Shown here in pieces: positions 34,421-43,888 of a stretch of DNA of 64,000 nucleotides. Within the stretch, counting starts at the first letter, position 1; each line of letters begins with the position of its first letter. The notes below the pieces were generated by a model. That model did no database searches and was not told where the DNA came from. It worked only from the letters and a program-made list of their open reading frames with translations. Made by a program: the position numbers and the translations under genes. This DNA comes from Rhynchopus euleeides. Its lineage: Eukaryota; Euglenozoa; Diplonemea; Diplonemida; Diplonemidae. The stretch covers positions 2,324,379 through 2,388,378 of the forward strand of contig OY723254.1 in the NCBI GenBank assembly GCA_963210315.1, written 5' to 3'.

Positions 34421-35824
34421 ATGGGTGCGGTTGCGCCTGCTGGGGGCGCCACACAGCAGTTCGGGTCGTTCTTCAACAGGCCACTCACAGAGCTGCTGGC
34501 CTTCCAGGGGACAGACGCAGAGTACTATGCTGCATGCGGGCTTGACGTCCTGCCCATCCTGGAGGCCGCTGAGGCCCACGCCGGCGGTCCCAGCTGGATG
34601 TCGTCGTGGGGCACCTGGGACTGGGCTGTGCGCAGCAGCGGGTTCGTGTTTGTAAACCACGGCGCTTTTGGGGCCGCACTGCCACCGCTGCTGGGCGTGC
34701 TCCGGTATTTCACGGAGCTGCAGCAGGCGCAGCCGCTGGTCTTCTTCGACAGGACGCTGTTCCCCCTGCTGGCGCTGTCGGTGCGCAGGCTGAAGCGCTA
34801 CCTGACATGCGGGCCCCACCAGCTCCTCCTGTTCCCCAGCGCGACATACGCCCTGAACTGCCTGCTGCGCGGCATCACCGCCCCAGCCAGGGCGCGGCGG
34901 CGGACATGCGTTGCCTTCACCACAACGTACGGCGCGGTGAAGAAGATGGCGGCCCACTTCTTTGGGGAGCAGGACGTGATTCTGCTGGACGTGCCGATGG
35001 CCACAGCCTCCGCCTGGCAGGACCAGCGCGACATCACGGCATGGCTTGCCGACAAGCTGCGCTGCCTCTGCGCAGGGCCTGAGGGCCTCGGGGTGCGCGA
35101 CGTGACGCTGCTGCTCGAGGCAGTCAGCAGCAACTCCGCCATCAAATGGCCCTACGCCGCAATGGCCGCCACGGCAAAAGAGATCCTCCCCAGCTGCTAC
35201 GTTGTGGTCGACGCAGCACACGAGCTGGGCATGTCTCTGCCGCCCCCTAACATGCAGGAGGCGATGCAACACATCGACGCGTGGGCCACCAACGGGCACA
35301 AGTGGTTCTCCTGCCCCAGCGGCGTCGGCATGCTTGTGCTGCGGGAGGGCCAGACGGAAGTCACAGAACCGCTGATTGTGTCACACGCCAGCGACGGGCG
35401 GCAACCCCTGGAGGCTGCTGTGCTGTGGCACGGCCACACCTCCTACGCCGCGTGGCTGACCATCCCCTGGGCGGTGGACTTCTGGGAGACGGAATCGGGG
35501 CCTCTGTCGGCACACCTCAGCCGGCTGGGGGCCGACGCGGAGAAGCTGCTGTGCGACAGGTGGGGCGTGGCGCCCGCCCTGCGCCCCGCCACCACCGCAA
35601 CGCAGCTGCGCCTGGTGCCCCTCCCCGAGGGCGTTGCCGTCGCATTCGGTAGCCCATCGGAGCTGCAAAACGTGTTGCACCAGCGCTACCGGGTGGAGGT
35701 GCCTGTGAAGCAGCTGGATAGCAGGTTTTATGTCCGTATAAGTGTCTTCATCTACAACACCCTCAGTGACTATGCAAGGCTTGCAGACGCGGTGCTGGAT
35801 CTGTGCGGATCTGCGAAGCTGTGA
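34421..35824 (+). CDS. Class V aminotransferase-fold PLP enzyme (isopenicillin N epimerase / EgtE-like)
   Basis: A single exon of 467 residues. The ATG lies 21 nt after the acceptor CGGCAG. The chain shows the class V fold in order: VNHGAFGAALPP near residue 78 (cofactor phosphate-side loop), SATYALNCLLR, VVVDAAHELG near residue 265 (the Asp that holds the pyridine nitrogen), and NGHKWFSCPSGVGML with the Schiff-base lysine at K294. This arrangement matches enzymes annotated as isopenicillin N epimerase-like or hercynylcysteine sulfoxide lyase (EgtE/Egt2), C-S lyases of ergothioneine synthesis. The exact substrate cannot be told from sequence, and no other ergothioneine gene is nearby. No transit peptide is evident, so it is probably cytosolic. 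It lies alone between two mobile-element blocks but is intact. Confidence 0.8.
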   Translation: MGAVAPAGGATQQFGSFFNRPLTELLAFQGTDAEYYAACGLDVLPILEAAEAHAGGPSWMSSWGTWDWAVRSSGFVFVNHGAFGAALPPLLGVLRYFTELQQAQPLVFFDRTLFPLLALSVRRLKRYLTCGPHQLLLFPSATYALNCLLRGITAPARARRRTCVAFTTTYGAVKKMAAHFFGEQDVILLDVPMATASAWQDQRDITAWLADKLRCLCAGPEGLGVRDVTLLLEAVSSNSAIKWPYAAMAATAKEILPSCYVVVDAAHELGMSLPPPNMQEAMQHIDAWATNGHKWFSCPSGVGMLVLREGQTEVTEPLIVSHASDGRQPLEAAVLWHGHTSYAAWLTIPWAVDFWETESGPLSAHLSRLGADAEKLLCDRWGVAPALRPATTATQLRLVPLPEGVAVAFGSPSELQNVLHQRYRVEVPVKQLDSRFYVRISVFIYNTLSDYARLADAVLDLCGSAKL

Positions 35825-36201
35825 AGCTGTGAAGGGATGGAAGGAGGGTGTGCCCAGGCAGTGAAGGAGACAGCAACCGAGTTCAGTTCGTTCGGTGCGA
35901 CCTCCGCTGGACAAAAAGGTTGATGCGGTCTGTGTGTGTGCGGTGTGTTGTGTCCAGAGCGGCGTGTTACCCTAGGGGCTTGAGGGGTACCTAGCAAGTG
36001 CCATCGACGCTTTCCAAAGGGATTCGCATGTGTGTGTGGGAGGGTGGGCGGGTTGTGCTGCCTCGTCTAGAACCGGATTGCCCCACAGCGTGATGCCCCG
36101 CAACAGGGCCCCTCTGGGCTGGCCCCACAGGCAGAGCCGGGTTGCGGGGAGAGGGGGGAAAACGAACATGAGCTCCGTCCACCGTCCCCCCCCCCCCCCC
36201 T
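35825..36201. other. Spacer between the PLP gene and element D copy 2
   Basis: The 3' flank of the PLP enzyme gene. It has a near-tandem GCTGTGAAG at 35817-35834 and ends in a run of 14 C before the TTA target site. No gene is seen. Confidence 0.4.
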
Positions 36202-36203
36202 TA

Positions 36204-36652
36204 GGGCAGTGGTGGCAGCGTACGGCCGTACGGTACGCGTACGCGTACGCGTACGCCGTACGCACTTTCTGAAAATCGCGCTGCGTACGCGTACGCAGAT
36301 TTTGCGTACGGCTGGTATTCCTGGTCTCTCAGCACACAGTAGGCCACCCAGCGGGTGGCTGGGCCCTGGCCTTTGCTCTTGCCTTTCACAGATGGTTCCT
36401 TGCCGCGCACGTGGCGAATAACTCGCAACACCTGCAAGTACACCCGCAAGCATGCTGCAAAAGGTACCACTTCCGACTGGAAGGCTCGAAGGCTGCCCCT
36501 GGTACACCTGAGTTCGACTGTCGGATTTGGTGTGCGGCCATGGCCGTCTCCTGTGCTCCATAGACTGCCGTACGCAGCGCCGTACGCGTACGCGTACGCC
36601 GTACGCACTTTTTGAAAATCACGCTGCGTACGCGTACGCAGCCACCACTGCC
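36204..36652. mobile_element. TIR element family D, copy 2 (inverted)
   Basis: A 449-bp element with ends GGGCAGTGGTGGC and the inverse, flanked by TTA at 36201-36203 and 36653-36655. It matches copy 1 in the interior apart from a few bases and has one more GTACGC unit in an arm. The right-hand TTA is immediately followed by the left end of element A copy 2. Confidence 0.75.
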
Positions 36653-36655
36653 TTA

Positions 36656-37988
36656 GGGGGGGTCATAAGCCCCCCTAAAAACGTACAAATACCAAAAATT
36701 TCAACATACCATCAGAACCGCCCTAATACCTGATCTGACCCGAAAATCCGACCCATACCCCCCCGGAAACCGTCTGGAGCCCACTTGTGACACCTGATGC
36801 GCACTTTTGTGATGATTTTTTGGGGTCCTAAAAAATGTACCTCAGTTTCGTACCTTGCCTTTGTACCTGAACCACTCCCGACCGCAATATTTCGTTCTTT
36901 GCCTTTTCTGCGGTGGTTCCGGCTCAGGTGGCACGATGTTGCCTCCCCAGTGCCTCGGCAAGGTCTTTCTTGTACCTGATTGGTGGGAATGTTGTGTTGT
37001 TGCGCCAGCTGAATGAGTTCAGCCACCTTCTGGGTGTAGTACACCACGCAGTCTCAACAGCACGTATGAGAGTGTACCATGTGAGGACTCAACAAAGTCA
37101 TTGGATAGGCATCTGCCTGCCGACTCAACCCCCACAGTGCGACCGCAAGATCGTCAGGGATGTCTCAACGCCAGGGGAATACTCTCCCCTGGCGTTGTAC
37201 AACCCTACTCTTAATCCTCGGGTCCTCTCCTGGAGGCGGTGGTGGCGGGCCCGCAACGCTTCGTACTTCCGGTACGGACTGGGGTAGTCTGCCCGGCTGA
37301 CCCGCTCATCGCTTCCTAGATCATCTGCTGCTCTGGAGCTGCCATCACTCACTGCCCACATCAGTTGGTGTAGGGGTAGGAGCAGGAGGAGTGGGAGGAG
37401 TAGGAGTGCAGGTGACATCTTTCTTGGCCAGCAAGGAACGCCGCTTTTCGCACGTGCGTGCAGTTGATGCACCACTGCATATATCTGTCGTCACCACGTC
37501 CCACTCGCTCTCCTATGTACCCAGCCCGACGGAGCGCCCGAAATAATGTCGCCTCACGGATGTCGTGTGCCGTTTTCTTCTGACGCAGGTCTGCCACAAC
37601 GCTCTCTGCCGGGACCCCGCACATCTCCCGTTTGGCGAGCGTCTTTCGAGCAAGGTACCCCTCTGCAGCAGCATCTGACACCTCTGCGAGGCCCTAGGCA
37701 CACGGCATGTGTTGCTCGGCGTGCTGGGTGAGCGTAGTGATACCCTTTCCTTGCAAAGAACGAAATACTGCGGTCGGGAGTGGTTCAGGTACAAAGGCAA
37801 GGTACGAAACTGAGGTACATTTTTTAGGACCCCAAAAAATCATCACAAAAGTGCGCATCAGGTGTCACAAGTGGGCTCCAGACGGTTTCCGGGGGGGTAT
37901 GGGTCGGATTTTCGGGTCAGATCAGGTATTAGGGCGGTTCTGATGGTATGTTGAAAAATGTGGTTTTGTACGGGCTTATGACCCCCCC
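36656..37988. mobile_element. TIR element family A, copy 2 (inverted)
   Basis: A 1333-bp element, TA at 36654-36655 and 37989-37990, the same length as copy 1 at 19774-21106 and inverted to it. The open frame at 37361-37681 on the minus strand translates identically to the one in copy 1. Such identity points to very recent movement or gene conversion. Confidence 0.8.
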
Positions 37989-38201
37989 TACCCCCCCCCC
38001 CCTCCTCCCCACTGCCAGCCGTTGGCAAACCATGCACCGAAGAAGAGTCGAGACACAGGGCGTCTCCTCTCTTCGTTGCGGCATCAGCTGAAGAGAAGTG
38101 CACAACGGGGTGCAGTGACACTTTCGAGACCCCCCCCCTCCCCCCCACACACACCCCACCCCTGCTGCAGGCGGGGGCACGACCCACAGCGGGGTGCTGC
38201 G

Positions 38202-39080
38202 ATGAACGTGCTGCGCCGCTACAACGCGACCCAGGTCGCGACGGGGCTGCTGCTGGGGGGGCAGGCGCGCGGGCTGCACACCTGCCGCACCCTGCTGAAC
38301 TCCAAGCCACCGACACCCTCCAACGGCCAGAAGGACGTGGAGGAGAAGCTGCGCCGGCTGCAGAACACCCTGCGCAACCGCATGCGCAACAACCAGGCGC
38401 TGCAGAACGCAAAGTCGAACGTCGACAACGCGTGGCGCACCCTCGACCTGAAGCTTGCAGAGTTCGGCTTCACGCCTGGTGGCCTCTCCGATGCCGATGG
38501 CAACCTCATCCGCTACCTGGTGTCACTCATGCTGGTGCTCTACCTCGTCTACTTCCTGGGGCCCCCTTCTGTGAAGAGCTTCTTCATGCAGCACCTGGTC
38601 CTCACCAACCACAACGGGGGCCGCCTGTACACGATGCTGACCTCCCTGCTGATCCACACGGAGGTGCTGAACCTGCTCTTCTCCTGCCTTATCATCTACT
38701 CGATGTCCCCAGCGCTGCTGGGTATGCTGGGGCGGAAGCGCTTCTGGCAGCTCGGGGTGGGCTCCGGCGTGGCGTCGAACCTCTACTTCAGCCTGAAGGA
38801 GCACAACTCCTACACATCCTGGATGCCCTCCCTCTCCTACCAGTGCGGCATGAGCTCCGTCTGCTCCGCGCTCATCGTCACCTCCTGCCTGCTCACCCCC
38901 AACCAGACAGTCCAGTTCTTCTTCTTCCCCGTCAAGGCTCTGCACATTGCCTACCTCGTGGGAGGCTACGACGCCCTGCGCTTTGCCCTCTCCCTCAGTG
39001 GGGCACGGGCTGACCAGGTTGGCGGAGGCATGTTCGGGGTTGCATTCTGGTACTCCGTCCTGGGGCAGCGGACGCTCTAG
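38202..39080 (+). CDS. Rhomboid-like membrane protein, probably mitochondrial and proteolytically inactive
   Basis: 292 residues from ATG 38202, 32 nt after the acceptor CTGCTGCAG. The N terminus is Arg-rich and free of acidic residues (MNVLRRYNATQ...), like a mitochondrial presequence. A charged helix (residues 40-90) follows, then five to six membrane segments. Rhomboid landmarks are present: LLIHTEVLNLLFSCLII (the second-helix motif), G216-M-S218-S219 where the family has GxSG, and Q272-VGGGMFG where active enzymes have AHLGG. The serine is kept but the catalytic histidine is replaced by glutamine, so this is probably a pseudoprotease. It could be a PARL-like scaffold or a rhomboid-like subunit of a respiratory complex. 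A decayed fragment of the same gene lies at 46271-46558. Confidence 0.7.
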   Translation: MNVLRRYNATQVATGLLLGGQARGLHTCRTLLNSKPPTPSNGQKDVEEKLRRLQNTLRNRMRNNQALQNAKSNVDNAWRTLDLKLAEFGFTPGGLSDADGNLIRYLVSLMLVLYLVYFLGPPSVKSFFMQHLVLTNHNGGRLYTMLTSLLIHTEVLNLLFSCLIIYSMSPALLGMLGRKRFWQLGVGSGVASNLYFSLKEHNSYTSWMPSLSYQCGMSSVCSALIVTSCLLTPNQTVQFFFFPVKALHIAYLVGGYDALRFALSLSGARADQVGGGMFGVAFWYSVLGQRTL

Positions 39081-39679
39081 AGAGGGCAGAGTGTGGAGGG
39101 GGGTGGAGAGGGGGCGGGAGGGGGGGGGAGGAGGAGGAGGGGCGTGTGTTGGTGGTGGTGGGGGGGGGCCCGAGCGGCTGTTGCTGCAGTTGCGTGTGGG
39201 GTGGGGGGTGTGGGTTGTGGGGGGGCGGCCCACCCCCACGCACCCCCCCACCCCCACCCCCACCCCGTGTCCTGCCTCCTCCCGGGCCGTGAGCGGCCAC
39301 TCTTGGGGGGTAGTGTTCTGCAACGCGGGGGGGGGGGGGGGGGAGGGGAGTCGGGTGGGGACTAGGGGCCGCGCCCCGAAGGGTGCGACAAACGTTGCCT
39401 TATCCAAGTTGGGGGAAGGGGGGAAGGGGGGGTGGGGGGGGGTGGGAGAGGCTTTGTGGGCTCCCCTGCATACATTGCAAGCTTCTTCGGCGCGGTTTTT
39501 GGTTGAGCTGGGGGGGGGGGGGGTGGCAGCCCGTCGATCCCCACCGGTCCCCACCCCCCCCTCCGCCTGGTGTGCATTTCCCTCCCTCCCCTGCATGTTG
39601 TGTTGGGGCAGCCGGATAGCCGGCAATAGCGAGAGGTCGGTTTTGGGTTTGCAGCAGACACTCAGTACACTCAGCACAC
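39081..39679. other. G-rich spacer
   Basis: Dominated by G runs (39113-39180, 39326-39345, 39417-39450, 39510-39525) and C-rich tracts. No gene is supported. It ends with CAGCACACAG (39672-39681), the likely acceptor of the next gene. Confidence 0.4.
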
Positions 39680-39710
39680 AGGAGGCCTCCGGGTCAAGGC
39701 GTGTGACACG

Positions 39711-42024
39711 ATGCCCCGCAAGCAGAAGGGTGCTGCGCGGAAGGTGGACGAGAGCAGCACCGAGGGGACGTACCGTGGCGGGGTATGGCAGCGTTGCACA
39801 GCGCGTGGGTCGGGGCGGGGGGGCATGGGTTGTCTTCACAGCGCAGCACGTTGCCCCGCTGGCTGAGGCAGTGCCACATACAGCATTCATGTGGGGTTCG
39901 AGGTGTTCAAACCGTTGATATGGTTTGGCCCAAGGAGTGAGGGCTCAGTGCCGGCTCTCTCAAAGGGGCGGCCTACTTTCCCCTTCCTCCCGTGTACTCT
40001 CGCCGCCACCACCACCATCACACCCGCCCTCCTTGCCCTATCACGCTACCACACAGGGAAGCTCTGCCTCGGACGACTCAGAACTCTCATTTGACTACGA
40101 AGGCAGCGACGCCCCCCCGTCGCCGCGCACCGGAACGGCGGTGAGCCGGGAGGACGTCACGTCTGCCCCCGCAGGCAGCCAGACCGAGGCCGTGCCGGGG
40201 GTCGAGGGGCAGGCGCCCCCTTCGTGGTACTCCGCAGACCGCGTGACGCAGGCTGTGACGGACACAGTCACCCGCCTGTGGAATGCGGCCTTCGGCTCCC
40301 GCGCGCCTGCTGCGGGGGATGCGGGTGAGTCGCGTGGCCTCGTTGACGAGAAGCCTGCCCCGGCACAGGCGGAGCGCTCGACACGCAAGCGCAGCAAGGA
40401 GAAGGAGCTGATCGCCAAGATCCGGGAGTACAGCGCGGTGGTGCGTGAGGGTCACGACCCCAACGTGGCTGACCTGGTCGGGATGATCGGGCGTGAGGAG
40501 GCGGCTGCGCACTCTGCTTCGCACGCCCTGTTTGAGTACCGCTTGGACCACCACATCACGGCGCGAATCTGGCGCGAGGCTCACAAATGCCCCAATGTGT
40601 GGATGATGGTGGGCATCCTGCGCGACGCAGGTGCCGACGTTCAGCGGAAGCGCCTGCGTGCAGCTATCCAGAAGAGCATCGACGCGAAGCTGGCGACCGA
40701 CCCGAGCTTGACTGGCGGCGACTGTGCCCCGCAGTCGGGGCGGGACGACAACCTCCTCTTCCTCGACGAGTGCTTCCAGCGCGTGCCTAAGGTGCGCATC
40801 ACACCGGAGCAGGCAGGCAGGCTGCGCTACCTGGGGGCCGAGTGGGAGCAGCTGCTGTCACAGTACCCCGATGTGCATGATGGCATGAGCACCTGCGAGG
40901 AGGTGTCCTACGGCACATACATGCACTGGGTGACGGTGCTCACCTCCATCGTCTTCATGTGGGCTGAGGTCGGCCTCGCCGTGGCAGTGGTGATGGATCT
41001 GCGCCTCTCGCGAGGCATTGTGAAGTACACCAACTACGCAGCGCTGCTCTACCTTGGGGGGGGCCTGCTGGAGGTGATTGTGCTGACGAAGATGTTTGCG
41101 GAGCTGAAGGATGCAAATGCGATCTCGCTGTCCGTGCTGCCGCTGCACTACCTCAAGGCGGTGCCCGTGCTGCCGGTGCTGGAGAGCGTGGCGGGTTGGA
41201 TGTATATCCGCAGCGAGGTGTGGCCCGACGAGTCGCCCAGCCCCACCGAGAACCGCTTCGTCATCATGTGGGACCTGCGGCAGCTGTTCCACCTCAGCAA
41301 GCAGCTCCACGCGATGCTCGTCTCGTTCCCCTTCGCGCTGTACCTCTACTACATAGACGAGTACAACCTGCCCGAGGAGCGCTCCCACCTCATGGTGCTG
41401 GCACAGCACTTCGCGCTTGCCAATGTCGCGCGTGCCATCTGCGCCTCTTTGTGGAACCTCAGCGTGTCGCGCAACGTCACCCTCTGGGGGATGAAGCAGA
41501 CCTTCTCCTACCCGCCGCACTACCCGCCGTCGCCGATTGTCAGGTTCACCCTTGTCCTGCTGGCGTACTACATGCTGTTCCACTTCTGCACAACGTGGGT
41601 CGGCGTGCTGCACAACAACTGCGACCACGTCGAGGTGGAGCTCAACGTGTGGGTTTTCGTGGAGTCCCTCATCACATTCATCACTTTCATCATATTCGTG
41701 CTCTTCATCCGCATGACGCGTGAGACGCGGGGTACGCGGCTCATCGTCACCCTGAAGTGGATGGCTGTGCCGATGCTGCTGCGTGTCGGCTGGGTCACCT
41801 GGGGGTTCATGCTTCTGGAGGAGGTGAAGAAGGACTGCTTCGGTGTGATCCAGTACATGGAGGCCTCCCTCATCCTCGACATGCTGAGCTTCTGCGTCGC
41901 CATCATCCTTGTCATCATCGTCATCCTCCGCGGACCGGGCGACGAGTCCCCATACCCTGAAAGTGAGAAGCGAGCAGTCGCAGTGTCCGTGCACACATCA
42001 CACGCGCCAGACTCGAGCCTGTGA
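39711..42024 (+). CDS. Large multi-pass membrane protein of unknown function
   Basis: Two exons: 39711-39782 and 40057-42024, phase 0, donor GTATGG, acceptor CACACAG, giving 679 residues. Exon 1 encodes a short basic N terminus (MPRKQKGAARK). Residues 25-330 are soluble, with an acidic Ser-rich start and a helical region. Residues about 330-655 contain roughly nine hydrophobic segments, including WVTVLTSIVFMWAEVGLAV, LLYLGGGLLEVIVL and FVESLITFITFIIFVLFI. The tail is short and polar. No transporter signature was recognised; the topology loosely recalls XK-related scramblases, but no motif supports that. The 30 nt between the AG at 39680-39681 and the ATG contain no other ATG. Confidence 0.7.
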
Positions 42025-43087
42025 CGACAGTAGCTTCTCGCCTTGGAGGCAGAGAGAGGCGAGCGTGGTTGGGCCGTTGCTTGGCTTAGAGCTAGAGTGT
42101 TATAGAAGGGGGGGGAGTACATCGGGTGTCACAGGAATAGGGGTGGTTTTTCAAAAAGAGTGTAGAGGGGGGAGGGGAGGGGTGTCGGGGTGTTCTCGCG
42201 GTGCCCAATGGATATCCCCAACATCGCAGTTTTCTTCCCCCGCCCCTGTCCCTTGTCTCCCTCCCCCGGCCTGCCTAATCACTGTTGTGGATTATCCAAC
42301 AGAATTCCATGATATGCCGCTTGCAGGGCCAGACCACGCTACACACCCTGCCCTGTGGCATTCTGGATGTGCGCCAGCTCTTTTCAGGGTGGCCGTCAGT
42401 TCCGCGGTGATGTGTTTGTCCTTATGGGGCACTTATGACATGAATCCCAAAGTTGACATTCGCAACCAATGTCTCTACACCAGGGCGTTATCTTCGGCGC
42501 CGTACTTTAATCCACTGGGGTCTGCCAGCCGCTGTGGGGCCCATCGGAGGCCGTCTGCATCAAGAGGGCGTGGGGTGGGGTGGCGTCGGGAGTCTCCCGT
42601 TATTCAGCAATCGAGCTTAATCTTCGCGAGCTTCGGCCTTTCTCACATCAACAGAAATGCTCCGAATAAAATGCACCCTCGTGTAGCGACGAGGCCCCTT
42701 GCTTTCTGTATTCTGGAGCAATAGGCACACAGTAGACCCTGCGTCTCCAGGATAGGGTGGTGGGGGGAATCCTCAGAATCCACAGAATTCGACGTCGCGC
42801 TGGATGAATCGGAATCCTGGCATCACGCCCGTAGTGTTTGTAGACCCAGTTTTGTTCGTTTCCTCCGGAAGTTGACGCGAAACGACGTTATCTCAAGGTT
42901 CGTCCTCAGAATTAGGCCATTGCCGCCCACAGATGACAACGAAACATACCCGCCTTGCTCGATGCAGATGAGGGTACAGGCGAGAGTTACGGATTTTTGA
43001 GTTTTCATTTGTGTTTCACCATCACCAACTGAACTGATCTTATCATGCATGTGGTGCTTCCGACCTCTCCTGTCTCTCCGTCTGTGT

Positions 43088-43200
43088 GGGGGCCTTCGCT
43101 TCAGTGCTGAGAAACGATGCGATTTTTTGGTGTATTTCCTCCTCAATTTCGGGGGAACACGCCTACCTTTGCTGAAGACTTGCCAAGAGCGAAGACCCCC
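43088..43200. repeat. 113-bp repeat with inverted ends, copy 2
   Basis: Starts GGGGGCCTTCGCT and ends AGCGAAGACCCCC. It shares inner words with 32743-32850 (TTTTGGTGTATTTCCT). The flanks TCTGTGT and TCTGTCT could be a diverged target duplication. Confidence 0.4.
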
Positions 43201-43788
43201 TCTGTCTCCCCCGGTTACTGCGGGGGAGTTAATACGCAACGCGCGTGACCAGCCAGTGAGGGGAGGTTGTGGCTTTCACACCGCATGCTGTGCACGAAGA
43301 CATCTTGTCTTCTGCAAGCAAAGAAAACAAACAAAACACACACAGGGAACCGCAACCACCAGCAGGCCTCAAGGCGTGCCCGTGCGATGCCCACCGACCC
43401 CCACCCCTCCTGCGTGGTTTTGCTTTGCTCCACCACGCCACTCAGTGGTGCTTTTGTCGGCCTGTCCTCCAGAGGGCCGTTCTTCCTCTTGCAGCAGCCC
43501 TGACTGCCTCTCTCTGCTGCCTGTGTGCGTTTCAGTAGTTGTTCAATAGTGCCACCTGTCCTCATGGCATCTCAATGAAGCCAACCTGGCTGTGCCCTCC
43601 CGAGGTGCATCGTGGTGCCTCAGCCGGCACTCAGAGTGCGGCAAGGAGGTGCGCCTCTGGTGCAAGTGTGTGGTGGTGGGCTGCAGAAGGAATACCACAG
43701 CCGGTACTGAGTGGAAGGAACTGCCCCTCACCCCAGGGTTCACAAAAGGTTGTGGAATGGTTCTGCCGCTTCGCCGATTGGTGGGTTG

Positions 43789-43812
43789 GCCCGAAAACAC
43801 GCGTTTTCGGGC
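43789..43812. other. Perfect 10-bp hairpin upstream of surface gene 1
   Basis: GCCCGAAAAC, a four-base loop ACGC, then GTTTTCGGGC. It lies about 40 nt before the probable trans-splice acceptor. It is missing at the matching place before surface gene 2. Confidence 0.6.
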
Positions 43813-43888
43813 AATACTCCTTGGCCATCCAAAACCCAACAACACCCCACGTAGGTCTCAAACACAACCAACCAAGCAACCCTTTGCA

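Larger units (their letters stand above)
42025..43850. other. Intergenic region before the first surface-protein gene
   Basis: About 1.8 kb with no supported gene. It contains one short repeat element (43088-43200) and a perfect hairpin (43789-43812). From about 43700 onward the sequence resembles the region just upstream of the second surface-protein gene (46550-46713), so it belongs to the duplicated unit. Confidence 0.4.

Noticed and set aside
19774..37990. One large inverted duplication centred on the satellite
   Set aside because: Only the mobile elements repeat in inverse order; the unique DNA between them does not match, so separate insertions explain it better.
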